Source: Rhodobacteraceae bacterium bin131 (lineage in GTDB: Bacteria; Pseudomonadota; Alphaproteobacteria; Rhodobacterales; Rhodobacteraceae). Taken from it: 52,669 bases of DNA. The stretch spans positions 1 to 52,669 of the forward strand of contig MPNP01000011.1 of assembly GCA_002239085.1 (NCBI GenBank), given 5' to 3'. The notes under the pieces were generated by a model that searched no databases, was not told the DNA's origin, and saw only the letters and a list, made by a program, of their open reading frames with translations. Positions within the stretch are counted from its first letter, which is position 1, and every line of letters begins with the position of its first letter. The translations under genes and the position numbers were made by a program. This document shows positions 32,249 through 40,812 of the stretch, in pieces.

Positions 32249-32950
32249 TCATAGATTTCCTCCGGTTGAGGCAAAATCAACATCAACACTTGGTCCCATT
32301 GAGGAACTTAAGGAAATTTTCTTAAAATACTTACCTTTGGCACCCGTTGGCTTGGCCTTGGTGACGGCATCAACGAAAGCCTTGGCGTTAGCTGTCAACT
32401 GTTCGGGTTCAAAGGAGATTTTACCAATACCCCCGTGCACTGTCCCCGTTTTATCAACCCGAAATTGAACCTCTCCTCCTTTGGCGTTGGCAATCGCTTC
32501 AGATACGTTAGGAGTGACCGTTCCCACGCGGGGATTAGGCATAAGATTTCGTGGCCCTAAAATTTTACCAAGGCGACCAACAAGGGGCATTAAATCAGGG
32601 GTTGCGATACACCGATCAAACTCAATTGTTCCGGCTTGAATGGTTTCAGCAAGTTCTTCGGCTCCAACAATATCGGCTCCGGCATCCTTGGCCTCATCAG
32701 CTTTGGCCCCTCGGGCAAATACGGCCACCCGCACTTTTTTCCCTGTTCCACTCGGAAGGTTAACTGTACCTCGTACCATTTGGTCAGCATGGCGCGGATC
32801 AACGTTAAGATTAATCGCGATATCCAAAGTTTCGTCAAACTTGGTTTTGGGCATATTTTTGATATGAACGACGGCGTCTTCAATTGAACACCGTTTGAGT
32901 TCGGAGACTTTCTGACGAGCGTCTCTAATTCGTTTTCCCGGTCGTGCCAT
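32249..32950 (-). CDS. rplA: 50S ribosomal protein L1
   Basis: A 233-residue mobile stalk protein at the E site that also represses rplK-rplA translation in many bacteria. It has [16 protein letters not shown] at the N-terminus, the block [19 protein letters not shown] and the C-terminal [17 protein letters not shown]. It is two bases after rplK. The stop is followed by the long rplJ leader. Confidence 0.97.
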   Translation of the reverse strand: MARPGKRIRDARQKVSELKRCSIEDAVVHIKNMPKTKFDETLDIAINLNVDPRHADQMVRGTVNLPSGTGKKVRVAVFARGAKADEAKDAGADIVGAEELAETIQAGTIEFDRCIATPDLMPLVGRLGKILGPRNLMPNPRVGTVTPNVSEAIANAKGGEVQFRVDKTGTVHGGIGKISFEPEQLTANAKAFVDAVTKAKPTGAKGKYFKKISLSSSMGPSVDVDFASTGGNL

Positions 32951-32952
32951 AA

Positions 32953-33381
32953 TTACCCCTTTACTTCCAGTCCCAAAGATTTAGCCGACCCCAAAATTAT
33001 TTTCATTGCTCCTTCAATGTCGACGGCATTTAAATCCTTCATTTTCAATTCAGCAATTTCTTTGATTTGTTGGGCTGTAATTGAGCCGATAACTTCACGA
33101 CCTGCTGTCCCACTTCCTGATTCTATTTGAGCAGCTTTTTTAAGATAATATGATGCCGGTGGAGTTTTAATCTCAATGGAAATTGACTTATCTTGATAAT
33201 AAGTTATAATCGTTGGGCACGGAACACCAGGGTCCATGTCTGCTGTTTGGGCATTAAATGCTTTGCAGAACTCCATAATGTTCAAGCCCCGTTGACCCAA
33301 AGCAGGTCCAACTGGGGGAGAAGGATTAGCTTTCCCCGATGGAACTTGGAGTTTTAATTGACCCGCGACTTTTTTTGCCAT
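32953..33381 (-). CDS. rplK: 50S ribosomal protein L11
   Basis: A 142-residue protein of the GTPase-associated centre, required for RelA activation. It has [20 protein letters not shown] (proline-rich thiostrepton-site region), [13 protein letters not shown] and the C-terminal [17 protein letters not shown]. It lies 31 bases after nusG. Confidence 0.97.
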   Translation of the reverse strand: MAKKVAGQLKLQVPSGKANPSPPVGPALGQRGLNIMEFCKAFNAQTADMDPGVPCPTIITYYQDKSISIEIKTPPASYYLKKAAQIESGSGTAGREVIGSITAQQIKEIAELKMKDLNAVDIEGAMKIILGSAKSLGLEVKG

Positions 33382-33412
33382 TTGTTGTCTTCTCTTATTT
33401 ATGTTATTTCAA

Positions 33413-33946
33413 TCAATTGTCTTTGGATACCTGATCAAAACTTAATTCAGTCTGTGTGACTCGACCAAATATCGATACCCCAATGATGACCCGCGAATTA
33501 TGTTCATCAACGTCTTCAACGATTCCATTCCAACCCTCAAAGGGACCATCAGTCACCATAACTTTATCACCGATTTCAAAAGAGACAAGCGAACGCGGTT
33601 GAATCTGACCCGAACTGGCTCGATTAAGAATATCCTCAACCTCACTTTCATTGAGTGGAGAGGGTGCTTCACGACTTCCCAAAAAGCCCGACACGCGATT
33701 GATGCTTTTAATAAGGTGATACGCTTTATCAGACATTTCCATTTGAATTAGTACGTAACCAGGCATAAATCGATGCTTTTTTTCAATCCGTTTTCCCCGC
33801 CGGACTTCAACGACATTTTCCTCGGGAACGACGACAGAGTAAATCGCGTCCTGAAGACCAGCTTTATCGGCATTCACTCGAATCGTTTCGGCAATCTTCT
33901 TCTCATAATTGGAAGCCACACTGATTGAGTACCATTGAAGTGTCAC
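33413..33946 (-). CDS. nusG: Transcription termination/antitermination factor NusG
   Basis: A 177-residue factor with an N-terminal NGN domain (WYSISVASNYEKKIAETI, RRGKRIEKKHRFMPGYVLI) that binds the beta' clamp helices and a C-terminal KOW domain (GDKVMVTDGPFEGWNGIVED). The GTG at 33946 fits the family N-terminus, with AGAG seven to eleven bases upstream. The ORF runs 22 codons further. It is 144 bases after secE. Confidence 0.95.
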   Translation of the reverse strand: MTLQWYSISVASNYEKKIAETIRVNADKAGLQDAIYSVVVPEENVVEVRRGKRIEKKHRFMPGYVLIQMEMSDKAYHLIKSINRVSGFLGSREAPSPLNESEVEDILNRASSGQIQPRSLVSFEIGDKVMVTDGPFEGWNGIVEDVDEHNSRVIIGVSIFGRVTQTELSFDQVSKDN

Positions 33947-34090
33947 TAATAAACTCTTTCTTGGTTTATTTGAATAAATGTTTGAGGCCACTAAGACAAC
34001 AAATCGCACCACAAAAGATGCGACTTAAAGGGACAAAAATTGTTATGATTTTAAATTCTGATTTCAAGGTTTGGTAAAAAATTTTTTACA

Positions 34091-34288
34091 TTAGAACAAT
34101 CCTAATAAGCTGGTCAGACCCAATCGGATTATTTGATCAATTAGGAAAAAGAAAATTGACGCAATGGTCGCCATCAAAAACACAAGTAGTGTTGTGACAA
34201 GAAGATCGCGTCGAGTTGTCCAAACAATTTTGGAAACTTCTGATCGCACCTGTTGGGCGAACATAAATATTGATTTAATATAATGCAT
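34091..34288 (-). CDS. secE: Preprotein translocase subunit SecE
   Basis: A 65-residue single-spanning SecE. The amphipathic block FAQQVRSEVSKIVWTTRRDL precedes one membrane helix (LLVTTLLVFLMATIASIFFFL). It clamps SecY. I start at the ATG at 34288; a GTG directly before it is in frame. No good ribosome binding site is visible. It is the first gene of the leftward supercluster. Many alphaproteobacteria have tRNA-Trp just upstream; it is absent here. Confidence 0.92.
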   Translation of the reverse strand: MHYIKSIFMFAQQVRSEVSKIVWTTRRDLLVTTLLVFLMATIASIFFFLIDQIIRLGLTSLLGLF

Positions 34289-34319
34289 CACAAAACACAG
34301 GCGTAAACAGTAAAAATTA

Positions 34320-34350
34320 ATTTTACTAAAGGAAAATTATATTTGGTCAA
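34320..34350 (-). promoter_or_regulatory. Candidate promoter for secE-nusG
   Basis: On the minus strand TTGACC (34345-34350) is followed after 19 bases by TAAAAT (34320-34325), about 30 bases before secE. A TATAAT also lies three bases after the TTGACC. Spacing is not ideal, but some promoter must lie in this AT-rich gap because the genes on either side diverge. Confidence 0.35.
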
Positions 34351-34447
34351 CCATAAGTGAGAAAATCAAGTAGTTACAGAAATCGGTTTGTCAACAGAAA
34401 AATAAATTAATACACAATTTTTTTTTAAATCAGTGAGTCCCTTTGTT

Positions 34448-34471
34448 GTTTGCGCTATGTTGAGCGCAAAC
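34448..34471. promoter_or_regulatory. 9-bp perfect inverted repeat between secE and cobD
   Basis: GTTTGCGCT and AGCGCAAAC are perfect inverted repeats around ATGTTG. The repeat is GC-rich in an AT-rich divergent intergenic region, with a run of ten T bases to its left. It could be a protein-binding operator or a terminator-like hairpin reading leftward. No cobalamin riboswitch consensus was seen here. Confidence 0.5.
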
Positions 34472-34556
34472 TAACATAATAAAGAAATATGTATTTTCTA
34501 GTGAACCAGCAGATTGAAAGAAGTGAAATGACAGTTCTATACATGGAGATGTAAAT

Positions 34557-35486
34557 GTGGGTAGTTTAATTTTACTTCTCATCGCTCTCCTATTGGATGC
34601 ACTCATTGGTGAACCAGATTATGTATGGAAGCGGATTACGCATCCCGTCATCGCGATAGGTAATCTAATTCACTATTTTGATACTCACTTCAATACAGTA
34701 GAAAAAGTAAGGCTTAAAGGGTTTCTGGTACTGATAGGTGGATGCGTAGGCTTAGCTCTATTGGGGTCTATCGTTTACTTACTACCGTTGAGTTCGGTTC
34801 TTGAGATTTTAATCGTTGCTATTTTATTAGCTCATAGAAGTTTGATTGACCACGTAGAACATGTCGCTGAAGCATTGCACCTAAGTTTGATGGAAGGTCG
34901 CTTGGCGGTGTCAAAAATTGTCGGTCGAGACACAAGTAGTATGAGCACAAGTGATGTTTCACGAGCCGCTATCGAAAGCACAGCTGAAAGTTTGATGGAC
35001 GGAGTGATCGCACCAGCATTTTGGTACCTCATTGCTGGAATTCCTGGCATTTTAGTTTATAAATTCGTCAATACAGCTGACAGTATGATTGGTTACCAGA
35101 ATGAAAAATATAAAGAATTTGGTTGGGCCACAGCGAAGTTTGATGACCTCCTCAATTTTATCCCCGCACGACTTACGGCCCTCATTGTCAGTTTGGTTCA
35201 TTTCTCTATCGACGCCTTTCAGTTTGCGAGGAATGAGGGAAATAATCATCGGTCTCTTAATGCGGGCTGGCCAGAGGCCGCTTTTGCTAAAGTCATGGGG
35301 GTTGCTCTATCAGGGCCGCGGGTCTATGAGGGTACCCAAATCAATTTTCCCTTTATCAATGATGAAGGTCGAAAAGAACTCGTCCCTGAGGACATTGAAA
35401 AGGGAGTTGAAATTGCTTGGAGAACTTGGTTCGGACTATGTGGTATAATTCTTCTGCTTGAGGTGATAGCTTTACGGCTTGTTTAA
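34557..35486 (+). CDS. cobD: Adenosylcobinamide-phosphate synthase CobD/CbiB
   Basis: A 309-residue inner-membrane enzyme that attaches the aminopropanol arm to adenosylcobyric acid in cobalamin synthesis. N-terminal LLLIALLLDALIGEP is the family signature, followed by HPVIAIGNLI, FVNTADSMIGY and NAGWPEAAFAKVMGVALSGP. About four or five hydrophobic segments are visible. The start is GTG with GGAG eight bases upstream. No other cobalamin genes are in the window. It converges with ubiG, eight bases apart. Confidence 0.92.
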   Translation: MGSLILLLIALLLDALIGEPDYVWKRITHPVIAIGNLIHYFDTHFNTVEKVRLKGFLVLIGGCVGLALLGSIVYLLPLSSVLEILIVAILLAHRSLIDHVEHVAEALHLSLMEGRLAVSKIVGRDTSSMSTSDVSRAAIESTAESLMDGVIAPAFWYLIAGIPGILVYKFVNTADSMIGYQNEKYKEFGWATAKFDDLLNFIPARLTALIVSLVHFSIDAFQFARNEGNNHRSLNAGWPEAAFAKVMGVALSGPRVYEGTQINFPFINDEGRKELVPEDIEKGVEIAWRTWFGLCGIILLLEVIALRLV

Positions 35487-35494
35487 TCAGCAAA

Positions 35495-36238
35495 CTAATC
35501 GCCATTGTGTATGCACGTACTCACATAGTTTACATCAAAGTCTCGGTGTGAAAGTTTCCATTCTGATAGCAGAGGATGAAAAATAAACCCTTTGGTGTCC
35601 ACCCAAGTTAACCCTGCTTGTCCCATAATGTTTTTCATTTCCTCCGGTTTTATAAAACTATTCCAATCATGGGTGCCGACTGGAACCCAATGAAGTAAAT
35701 ACTCGGCACCAAGAATTGCGAGGAAAAAACTTTTCAGATTGCGATTGATGGTTGAGGCAATTAGGATTCCATTAGGGTGTAACATAGACCGGCAGAATGT
35801 CAAGAAATCTTTTGGTTCATTAACATGCTCAAGTACCTCCATACACAAGATAATATGGTACTTTCCTTGCGTCTGCGATAATTTTTCGATAGAAGTATGC
35901 TCATAATTAATGTCCAAACCCATAGCTTGAGCATGTGTTTTGGCTATTTCGATACTTTTGTGGGCGATATCGATTCCCTTTACCGTTGCGCCAAGTCGAG
36001 CCATCGCTTCGGTGATGAGGCCACCACCACAACCTACATCAAGTAAATCTAGTCCTTTATAAGGGAATGGTTTTTGTAAATTACGGTCAAATTCTAAGCT
36101 GATTTGGGTATTGATATAATCAAGCCTGATAGGGTTCATCATGTGGAGTGGACGAAACTTGCCTTTGGGATTCCACCATTCCTCAGATAGAGCATTAAAA
36201 TGATTGACTTCATGTTCTTTAATTGAGTCGGAACTCAT
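35495..36238 (-). CDS. ubiG: Ubiquinone biosynthesis O-methyltransferase UbiG
   Basis: A 247-residue SAM-dependent methyltransferase that performs both O-methylations of ubiquinone synthesis. It has the N-terminal EVNHFNALSEEWWNPKGKF and LHMMNPIRLDYI blocks, the SAM-binding LLDVGCGGGLITEAMARLGA (about 64-83) and MEVLEHV. The membrane-binding insert with GAEYLLHWVPVGTHDW is present. Its presence implies ubiquinone respiration, consistent with a proteobacterium. Confidence 0.96.
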   Translation of the reverse strand: MSSDSIKEHEVNHFNALSEEWWNPKGKFRPLHMMNPIRLDYINTQISLEFDRNLQKPFPYKGLDLLDVGCGGGLITEAMARLGATVKGIDIAHKSIEIAKTHAQAMGLDINYEHTSIEKLSQTQGKYHIILCMEVLEHVNEPKDFLTFCRSMLHPNGILIASTINRNLKSFFLAILGAEYLLHWVPVGTHDWNSFIKPEEMKNIMGQAGLTWVDTKGFIFHPLLSEWKLSHRDFDVNYVSTCIHNGD

Positions 36239-36499
36239 ATAACTTTCCCTCTATTCAGAGTTTTGCTAGCCAGTATTAAGGTCTTTGAAAGTTATGGGGA
36301 TATTACGCTAGCCTTGAACAAACCTCTTCCTGCAATAATAATATCTGATCTATATATAGTTTATGTTTGATATTTAAATTGGTTGGCTGTTTTTCTTCGT
36401 CAATGTATCTGTCCTTGGAGTTACGTATATTGTCAATTTCAATTGAAAGCTTAATCCTACTGGCGAATTAACCTGTTTCGTAATAATCTTTATAATTGT

Positions 36500-37318
36500 A
36501 TGTGCAACCTAGACCAAGTAAATTCAATTCCGCAAACTTATTCCAAATTAACCAATGATAGCGTTGCCGAAGTCAAAAACCCTAACGGTAAATTTCCCCT
36601 ACTGTTGATCTGCGAACACGCTTCAAATTACATCCCTCCTGAATTTGATAATCTCGGCATTGATGAGGAGACCGCAACCAGTCATGCAGCATATGATATC
36701 GGAATTAGAGAAGTTGCTGTCAATTTAAGCAATATTCTTGATGCGCCATTGGTTGTTTCTAATATTTCTCGATTAGTTATTGATTGCAATAGAGAGCCGT
36801 ATTCACCAGACTCAACTCCTTCTCAGTCTGAAATCTATTCCATTCCCAAAAATGCCAATATATCGCCTCAGGAAAAGTCGTATCGGGTCAAAACTTATTA
36901 TCAGCCGTTTCATGATTGTATACGCAATACGATGTTATCACGCACGGACCTAAAGGTTTTACTGGCATTGCATAGTTTTACGCCAGTTTTTATGGGAATT
37001 GATCGTGAAATGGAAATCGGTGTGTTGTTTGAACAAGATAATCAGTTGTCGCGAATTTTTTTGCAAAGTTCAAGTTTATTTTCCAATCTCATCACTGTCG
37101 CAAATGAACCTTATGCACCGGATCCAAAGGTTTCACATACCATCAAAAAACATGCTACTCCATTTAATTTACCTAATTTAATGCTTGAGATCAGAAACAG
37201 TTTGATACGGAACGAAAAGAGTCAATGGGAGATTGCAGAGATTATTGCAAAAATGATTCAGCATTCAATGAGGGAATTTAATAAATTAAACAAACAACGT
37301 AATTACCCTGAGGAATGA
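36500..37318 (+). CDS. N-formylglutamate amidohydrolase-family protein
   Basis: A 272-residue protein of the COG3931 branch of the N-formylglutamate amidohydrolase family. It has LLLICEHASNYIPPEF (His of the metal site) near residue 35, AAYDIGI near 63, VVSNISRLVIDCNR near 87-100, LLALHSFTPVFMG near 155 and LMLEIRNSLI near 230. Members hydrolyse N-formylated amino acids in histidine breakdown, but no hut genes are nearby, so the substrate is uncertain. No Shine-Dalgarno sequence precedes the ATG. A TATAAT lies only four bases upstream of the start. Confidence 0.78.
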   Translation: MCNLDQVNSIPQTYSKLTNDSVAEVKNPNGKFPLLLICEHASNYIPPEFDNLGIDEETATSHAAYDIGIREVAVNLSNILDAPLVVSNISRLVIDCNREPYSPDSTPSQSEIYSIPKNANISPQEKSYRVKTYYQPFHDCIRNTMLSRTDLKVLLALHSFTPVFMGIDREMEIGVLFEQDNQLSRIFLQSSSLFSNLITVANEPYAPDPKVSHTIKKHATPFNLPNLMLEIRNSLIRNEKSQWEIAEIIAKMIQHSMREFNKLNKQRNYPEE

Positions 37319-37443
37319 GGCAAACAATGAACTTGTTCAAGGCTCTCTGTTTAGGCATCTGGAATCATTGAGATTTTGGCAGAATCATACTACTTGATTG
37401 CCTTAATATCGCCCTTTGTATTCTTTTACAAAACTCTAATCAT

Positions 37444-37660
37444 TCAACCTTTTACAATACCTTTAAATGCATCAGGATTGTTTTTCTTGCCTTCAGACGC
37501 ATAAGCAGGTTCCAAAAAAACGATACACCATATTTTGGGGTTGAGGGTAAGTTAGGTCAAAAGCAGGTTTCAAATGCAGTACCTCTCGTAATAACATCTC
37601 TGGTCCGCGTTCAAATATATTAAGGGCACCTCTATTAAAATTAACGTGAATGGCTGAAAA
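37444..37660 (-). pseudogene. Possible decayed coding fragment
   Basis: On the minus strand about 46 codons read protein-like up to MVYRF (including ERGPEMLLREVLHLKPAFDL). After a run of seven T bases, a shift of one base gives LEPAYASEGKKNNPDAFKGI followed by VKG and a stop. This suggests a protein C-terminus broken by a frameshift in a homopolymer. I do not recognise the family, and chance cannot be excluded. Confidence 0.28.
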
Positions 37661-37686
37661 TTATAGTATGTGATAGTATTTTGAAT

Positions 37687-37716
37687 CCTGAAAATTATAA
37701 TTTCAGGTTTTTATTT
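37687..37716 (+). terminator. Terminator-like hairpin just before the ApbA-like gene
   Basis: CCTGAAA and TTTCAGG form a perfect 7-bp stem with a 7-base loop, followed by TTTTTATTT. This has the form of an intrinsic terminator, yet it lies only 18 bases before the ATG at 37735. It may act as an attenuator of that gene, or end a transcript from upstream. Confidence 0.5.
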
Positions 37717-37734
37717 GTGATTGAAGGATAGTTT

Positions 37735-38778
37735 ATGACTTACAATGTTTTGATTCTTGGCGCTTCATATGGCTCTCTGTTTTCAACTAAACTTATGATG
37801 GCGGGGCACAATGCAACACTCGTTTGCCTTCCCGAAGAAGCACAACTGATTAATGCAGAAGGCACAACTGTGCGAATTACCCGGAGGGGTGCAAGCGAGC
37901 CCGATCTGATTCACTCTTCAGAATTATCAGGAACGGTTAAAGGTATGACACCTGAAAATGTGCGTGTTGAAGACTATGACCTAATAGTTCTTGCGATGCA
38001 GGAACCACAATTCAGGGCTCCACCAGTATGGGACTTGCTTAAACGAATTGCAGCTTCAGGAAGACCATGTTTATCAATAATGAATATGCCGCCCTTAGCT
38101 TATTTGCGTCGAATTCCTGGTCTGAATGATGAAGCACTTAAAGTCAATTATACTGAACCTCGAGTCTGGGATGATTTTGATCCCGATAATTTCACACTGT
38201 GCAGTCCGGACCCGCAGGCCTTCAGACCCCCTGAAGAAAAATTGAACTTCTTGCACGTTGGTTTGCCTACTAATTTTAAGGCCTCAGTGTTTGGTAAAGA
38301 AGACCACAATGTAATTCTATATCAACTCGCCAATGATATTGAGGCCGCTCGCTTCAAGGATAATGAAATCCCCGTTAAGCTTAGAGTGTATGAATCCCTC
38401 TTTGTTCCTATGGCTAAATGGAGCATGCTCTTGACTGGAAATTACCGTGCTATTACCAAAGAAGGTCCTCGGTCAATTAAGGAAGCGGTTCATCATGACC
38501 TTGAACTATCAAAGGAAATCTACAGTTGGGTTGATACCGTTGTTCAAAAACTGGGGGCAGATGCTTCTGACCAAGTACCTTTTGAAAAATATGCAAATGC
38601 TGCTTTGGGTTTGCTTAAACCATCATCGGCTGCCCGTGCGGTGTTTGCTGGTGCTCCATATATAGAGAGGGTTGATAAACTTGTTCAAACCATTGCGAGT
38701 GAACTAGGTATGAGCAATCCAAATGTGGACACAAATGTTAAGGTGGTTGATGAAAAACTTGCTGCAAATCAAAAATAA
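37735..38778 (+). CDS. Ketopantoate reductase (ApbA/PanE)-like NAD(P)-binding protein
   Basis: A 347-residue protein beginning with a Rossmann motif VLILGASYGSLFSTKLMMAG (residues 5-24) and having YDLIVLAMQEPQFR near 82, both typical of the ApbA N-terminal domain. The C-terminal half is helical, with EIPVKLRVYESLFVPMAKWS. It differs from true PanE in length (about 300 residues) and lacks an obvious ketopantoate signature, so an alpha-keto acid, opine-like or unknown substrate is possible. AGGA lies six bases before the start. It stands about 230 bases upstream of a peptide-type ABC importer; a functional link is only suggested by position. Confidence 0.65.
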   Translation: MTYNVLILGASYGSLFSTKLMMAGHNATLVCLPEEAQLINAEGTTVRITRRGASEPDLIHSSELSGTVKGMTPENVRVEDYDLIVLAMQEPQFRAPPVWDLLKRIAASGRPCLSIMNMPPLAYLRRIPGLNDEALKVNYTEPRVWDDFDPDNFTLCSPDPQAFRPPEEKLNFLHVGLPTNFKASVFGKEDHNVILYQLANDIEAARFKDNEIPVKLRVYESLFVPMAKWSMLLTGNYRAITKEGPRSIKEAVHHDLELSKEIYSWVDTVVQKLGADASDQVPFEKYANAALGLLKPSSAARAVFAGAPYIERVDKLVQTIASELGMSNPNVDTNVKVVDEKLAANQK

Positions 38779-38826
38779 ACGATTAAGCTTCTACTCACTT
38801 CAAAATTAGTTGATTGATAACAATTG

Positions 38827-38844
38827 AGACGCAAGTCGTCTTTT
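38827..38844 (+). terminator. Weak terminator-like hairpin
   Basis: AGACG and CGTCT pair around CAAGT and run into TTT. It lies about 50 bases after the ApbA-like stop. The stem is short, so confidence is low. Confidence 0.3.
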
Positions 38845-39005
38845 GGCTTGCTGACAAGAATACGATACGCTTATCAGTCTCTACATTTTAAGAGGTGGAG
38901 TAACATTATTTATTGCCAATTTCTCAATTTGAATTTATTGTGCTTGTATTTACGAGTTTAATACTTTAGAAGTAAGCATCATAAAAATTTAAATAAGGAA
39001 AGATT

Positions 39006-40586
39006 ATGTTTATTAGGCAATTTTTATTTGCTGTTTTCGTCATCATTTGTACTTCTTCATTGGCAAATGCTGATACAATTCGCTATGCTCGAGCTGGTGA
39101 TGCACTGACCCTAGACCCGCATGCCCAAAATGAGGGACCAACCAATGCTTTGCAGCATCAAATAATGGAAACATTAGTGATGCGAGATATGACTGGACAA
39201 ATGGTTCCGTCGTTAGCTACAGAATGGGCACCCTCAGAATCAAACCCCAATGTTTGGGTATTTCAGTTGCGTGAAGGTGTTTCATTTCACGATGGAGCTG
39301 AGTTTGATAGTGAAGATGTCGTATTCTCGCTCAATCGTGCTATGACACCCGATTCTGACTTTAAGGAATTACTTGCTTCAGTTAAAGAAGTTCGCGCCGC
39401 AAGTCAGTACGTTGTGGAAATAGAGACTAACGGTCCAAACCCAATCATGCCTAATAATTTGACGAATATGTTTATCATGGACAAAGGCTGGGCAGAGGCT
39501 AACAATGCCGTCAAGGTTCAAGATATTGAGGGTGGTGAGGATACTTTTGCAGCAAAAAATGCCAATGGCACGGGACCATATAAGCTTGTCAGTCGTGAAC
39601 CTGATGTCAAAACCGTCCTAACAATCAATGAAAATTATTGGGGTCAGGACGAGTTCCCAATGCAAATCACAGATGTCATTTACACGCCAATTCAAAACGC
39701 CGCGACCCGTGTCGCAGCTTTATTGTCGGGTGAAGTTGATTTCATTCAGGATGTCCCCGTACAAGACTTATCTCGTGTTGCCAGCACTGATGGCTTAGAA
39801 GTCCGGACGGCACCTCAAAACCGTGTCATTTTTCTGGGCATGAACATGGGTGACGCCGACCTTACAACTGATAACGTTGAAGGAGCCAATCCTTTTGCCG
39901 ATGTTCGAGTGCGCCGAGCCGTCTCAATGGCCATTGATAGAGAGGCAATAAAACAAGTTGTTATGCGAGGTCAATCATCTCCTGCCGGCATGATCGCTCC
40001 TCCTTTTGTGAATGGGTGGAACGCAGAGATGGATAGCTCGGTGATGACCGATGTCGAACAAGCCAAGGCCCTCATGGCTGAAGCGGGCTATTCAGATGGA
40101 TTCTCGGTTACTTTTAATTGCCCTAACGACCGCTACATCAATGATGAAGCAATTTGTCAGGCAAGCGTTGGAATGTTGGCCAAAATAGGTATCACTGCTA
40201 ATCTTGATGCCAAACCAAAAGCCCAGCATTTCCCCTTGATCAGAACACTAGAAACCGATTTCTATCTTCTAGGCTGGGGTGTTCCAACCTATGATTCGGA
40301 ATATATTTTCAACTTCCTAGTGCACTCACCCGATGAGAAATATGGATCTTGGAACGGTACACGTTATGAGAATTTAGAGCTGAACAATAAGATCGAGTCT
40401 CTTGCTTCCGAAACCAATCTGGAATTACGCAACAGACACATCAATGAAATCTGGCAAGTTGTTCAAGACGAGCAACTTTATGTTCCCATTCATAATCAAG
40501 TCTTGAATTGGGGTATGAAGTCCAACATCAATACCGATGTTGCACCTGATGATACAGCCAAGTTTAAGTACTTTACCCTGAATTAG
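39006..40586 (+). CDS. ABC transporter periplasmic substrate-binding protein (peptide/opine type, SBP_bac_5)
   Basis: A 526-residue Dpp/Opp-type binding protein. Residues 1-22 are a signal peptide ending SLANA. The mature protein has GDALTLDPHAQNEGPT, the family block VWVFQLREGVSFHDGAEFDS (about 79-98), TGPYKLV, VRRAVSMAIDREAIKQVV and YVPIHNQ near the end. It captures oligopeptides, dipeptides or similar compounds in the periplasm for the permeases encoded downstream. The exact ligand cannot be read from sequence. A stem-loop follows the stop. Confidence 0.92.
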   Translation: MFIRQFLFAVFVIICTSSLANADTIRYARAGDALTLDPHAQNEGPTNALQHQIMETLVMRDMTGQMVPSLATEWAPSESNPNVWVFQLREGVSFHDGAEFDSEDVVFSLNRAMTPDSDFKELLASVKEVRAASQYVVEIETNGPNPIMPNNLTNMFIMDKGWAEANNAVKVQDIEGGEDTFAAKNANGTGPYKLVSREPDVKTVLTINENYWGQDEFPMQITDVIYTPIQNAATRVAALLSGEVDFIQDVPVQDLSRVASTDGLEVRTAPQNRVIFLGMNMGDADLTTDNVEGANPFADVRVRRAVSMAIDREAIKQVVMRGQSSPAGMIAPPFVNGWNAEMDSSVMTDVEQAKALMAEAGYSDGFSVTFNCPNDRYINDEAICQASVGMLAKIGITANLDAKPKAQHFPLIRTLETDFYLLGWGVPTYDSEYIFNFLVHSPDEKYGSWNGTRYENLELNNKIESLASETNLELRNRHINEIWQVVQDEQLYVPIHNQVLNWGMKSNINTDVAPDDTAKFKYFTLN

Positions 40587-40600
40587 GGTCTCAGAATTAT

Positions 40601-40627
40601 GGTAGGGTGTGCTTGTCACGCCCTACC
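40601..40627 (+). promoter_or_regulatory. Stem-loop between binding-protein and permease genes
   Basis: GGTAGGGTGTG and CACGCCCTACC form an 11-bp stem (one G-U) with loop CTTGT, 15 bases after the binding-protein stop. No U tract follows. Such stem-loops often protect the upstream mRNA and allow the binding protein to be made in excess of the permeases; that role is inferred. It may also be a copy of a dispersed extragenic palindrome. Confidence 0.6.
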
Positions 40628-40812
40628 TGCCAAGCAATACCCTGAAAGGTGGAATGATCCACAGGGGCAATGTACCAAATCGAAAAACAAGAATTGTAGC
40701 CATTTAATGAGGAGTAATAAGACCCACAGCATTATCATGCGTAATGGTTTGTTGATAATTTAGCGAAATAATCGTTTAAGCTGTAACACAGAACCATTAA
40801 GAGGGAATTTAT

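Larger units (their letters stand above)
37319..37734. other. Gap without an intact gene
   Basis: A 416-base gap between the amidohydrolase-like gene and the ApbA-like gene. It holds a possible decayed coding fragment on the minus strand (37444-37660) and a terminator-like hairpin just before the next gene, both listed separately. Nothing else could be supported. Confidence 0.5.

Noticed and set aside
34289-34556. tRNA-Trp expected upstream of secE, and a cobalamin riboswitch expected upstream of cobD
   Set aside because: No cloverleaf, T-loop consensus or B12-box-like sequence could be read in this gap on either strand.
36491-36496. TATAAT just before the amidohydrolase-like gene as its -10 box
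   Set aside because: It lies four bases before the ATG, so it could only serve a leaderless transcript starting inside the gene. No matching -35 was found.
37319-37734. CRISPR or tandem-repeat array in the intergenic gaps
   Set aside because: No regularly spaced direct repeats were seen in this or any other gap.
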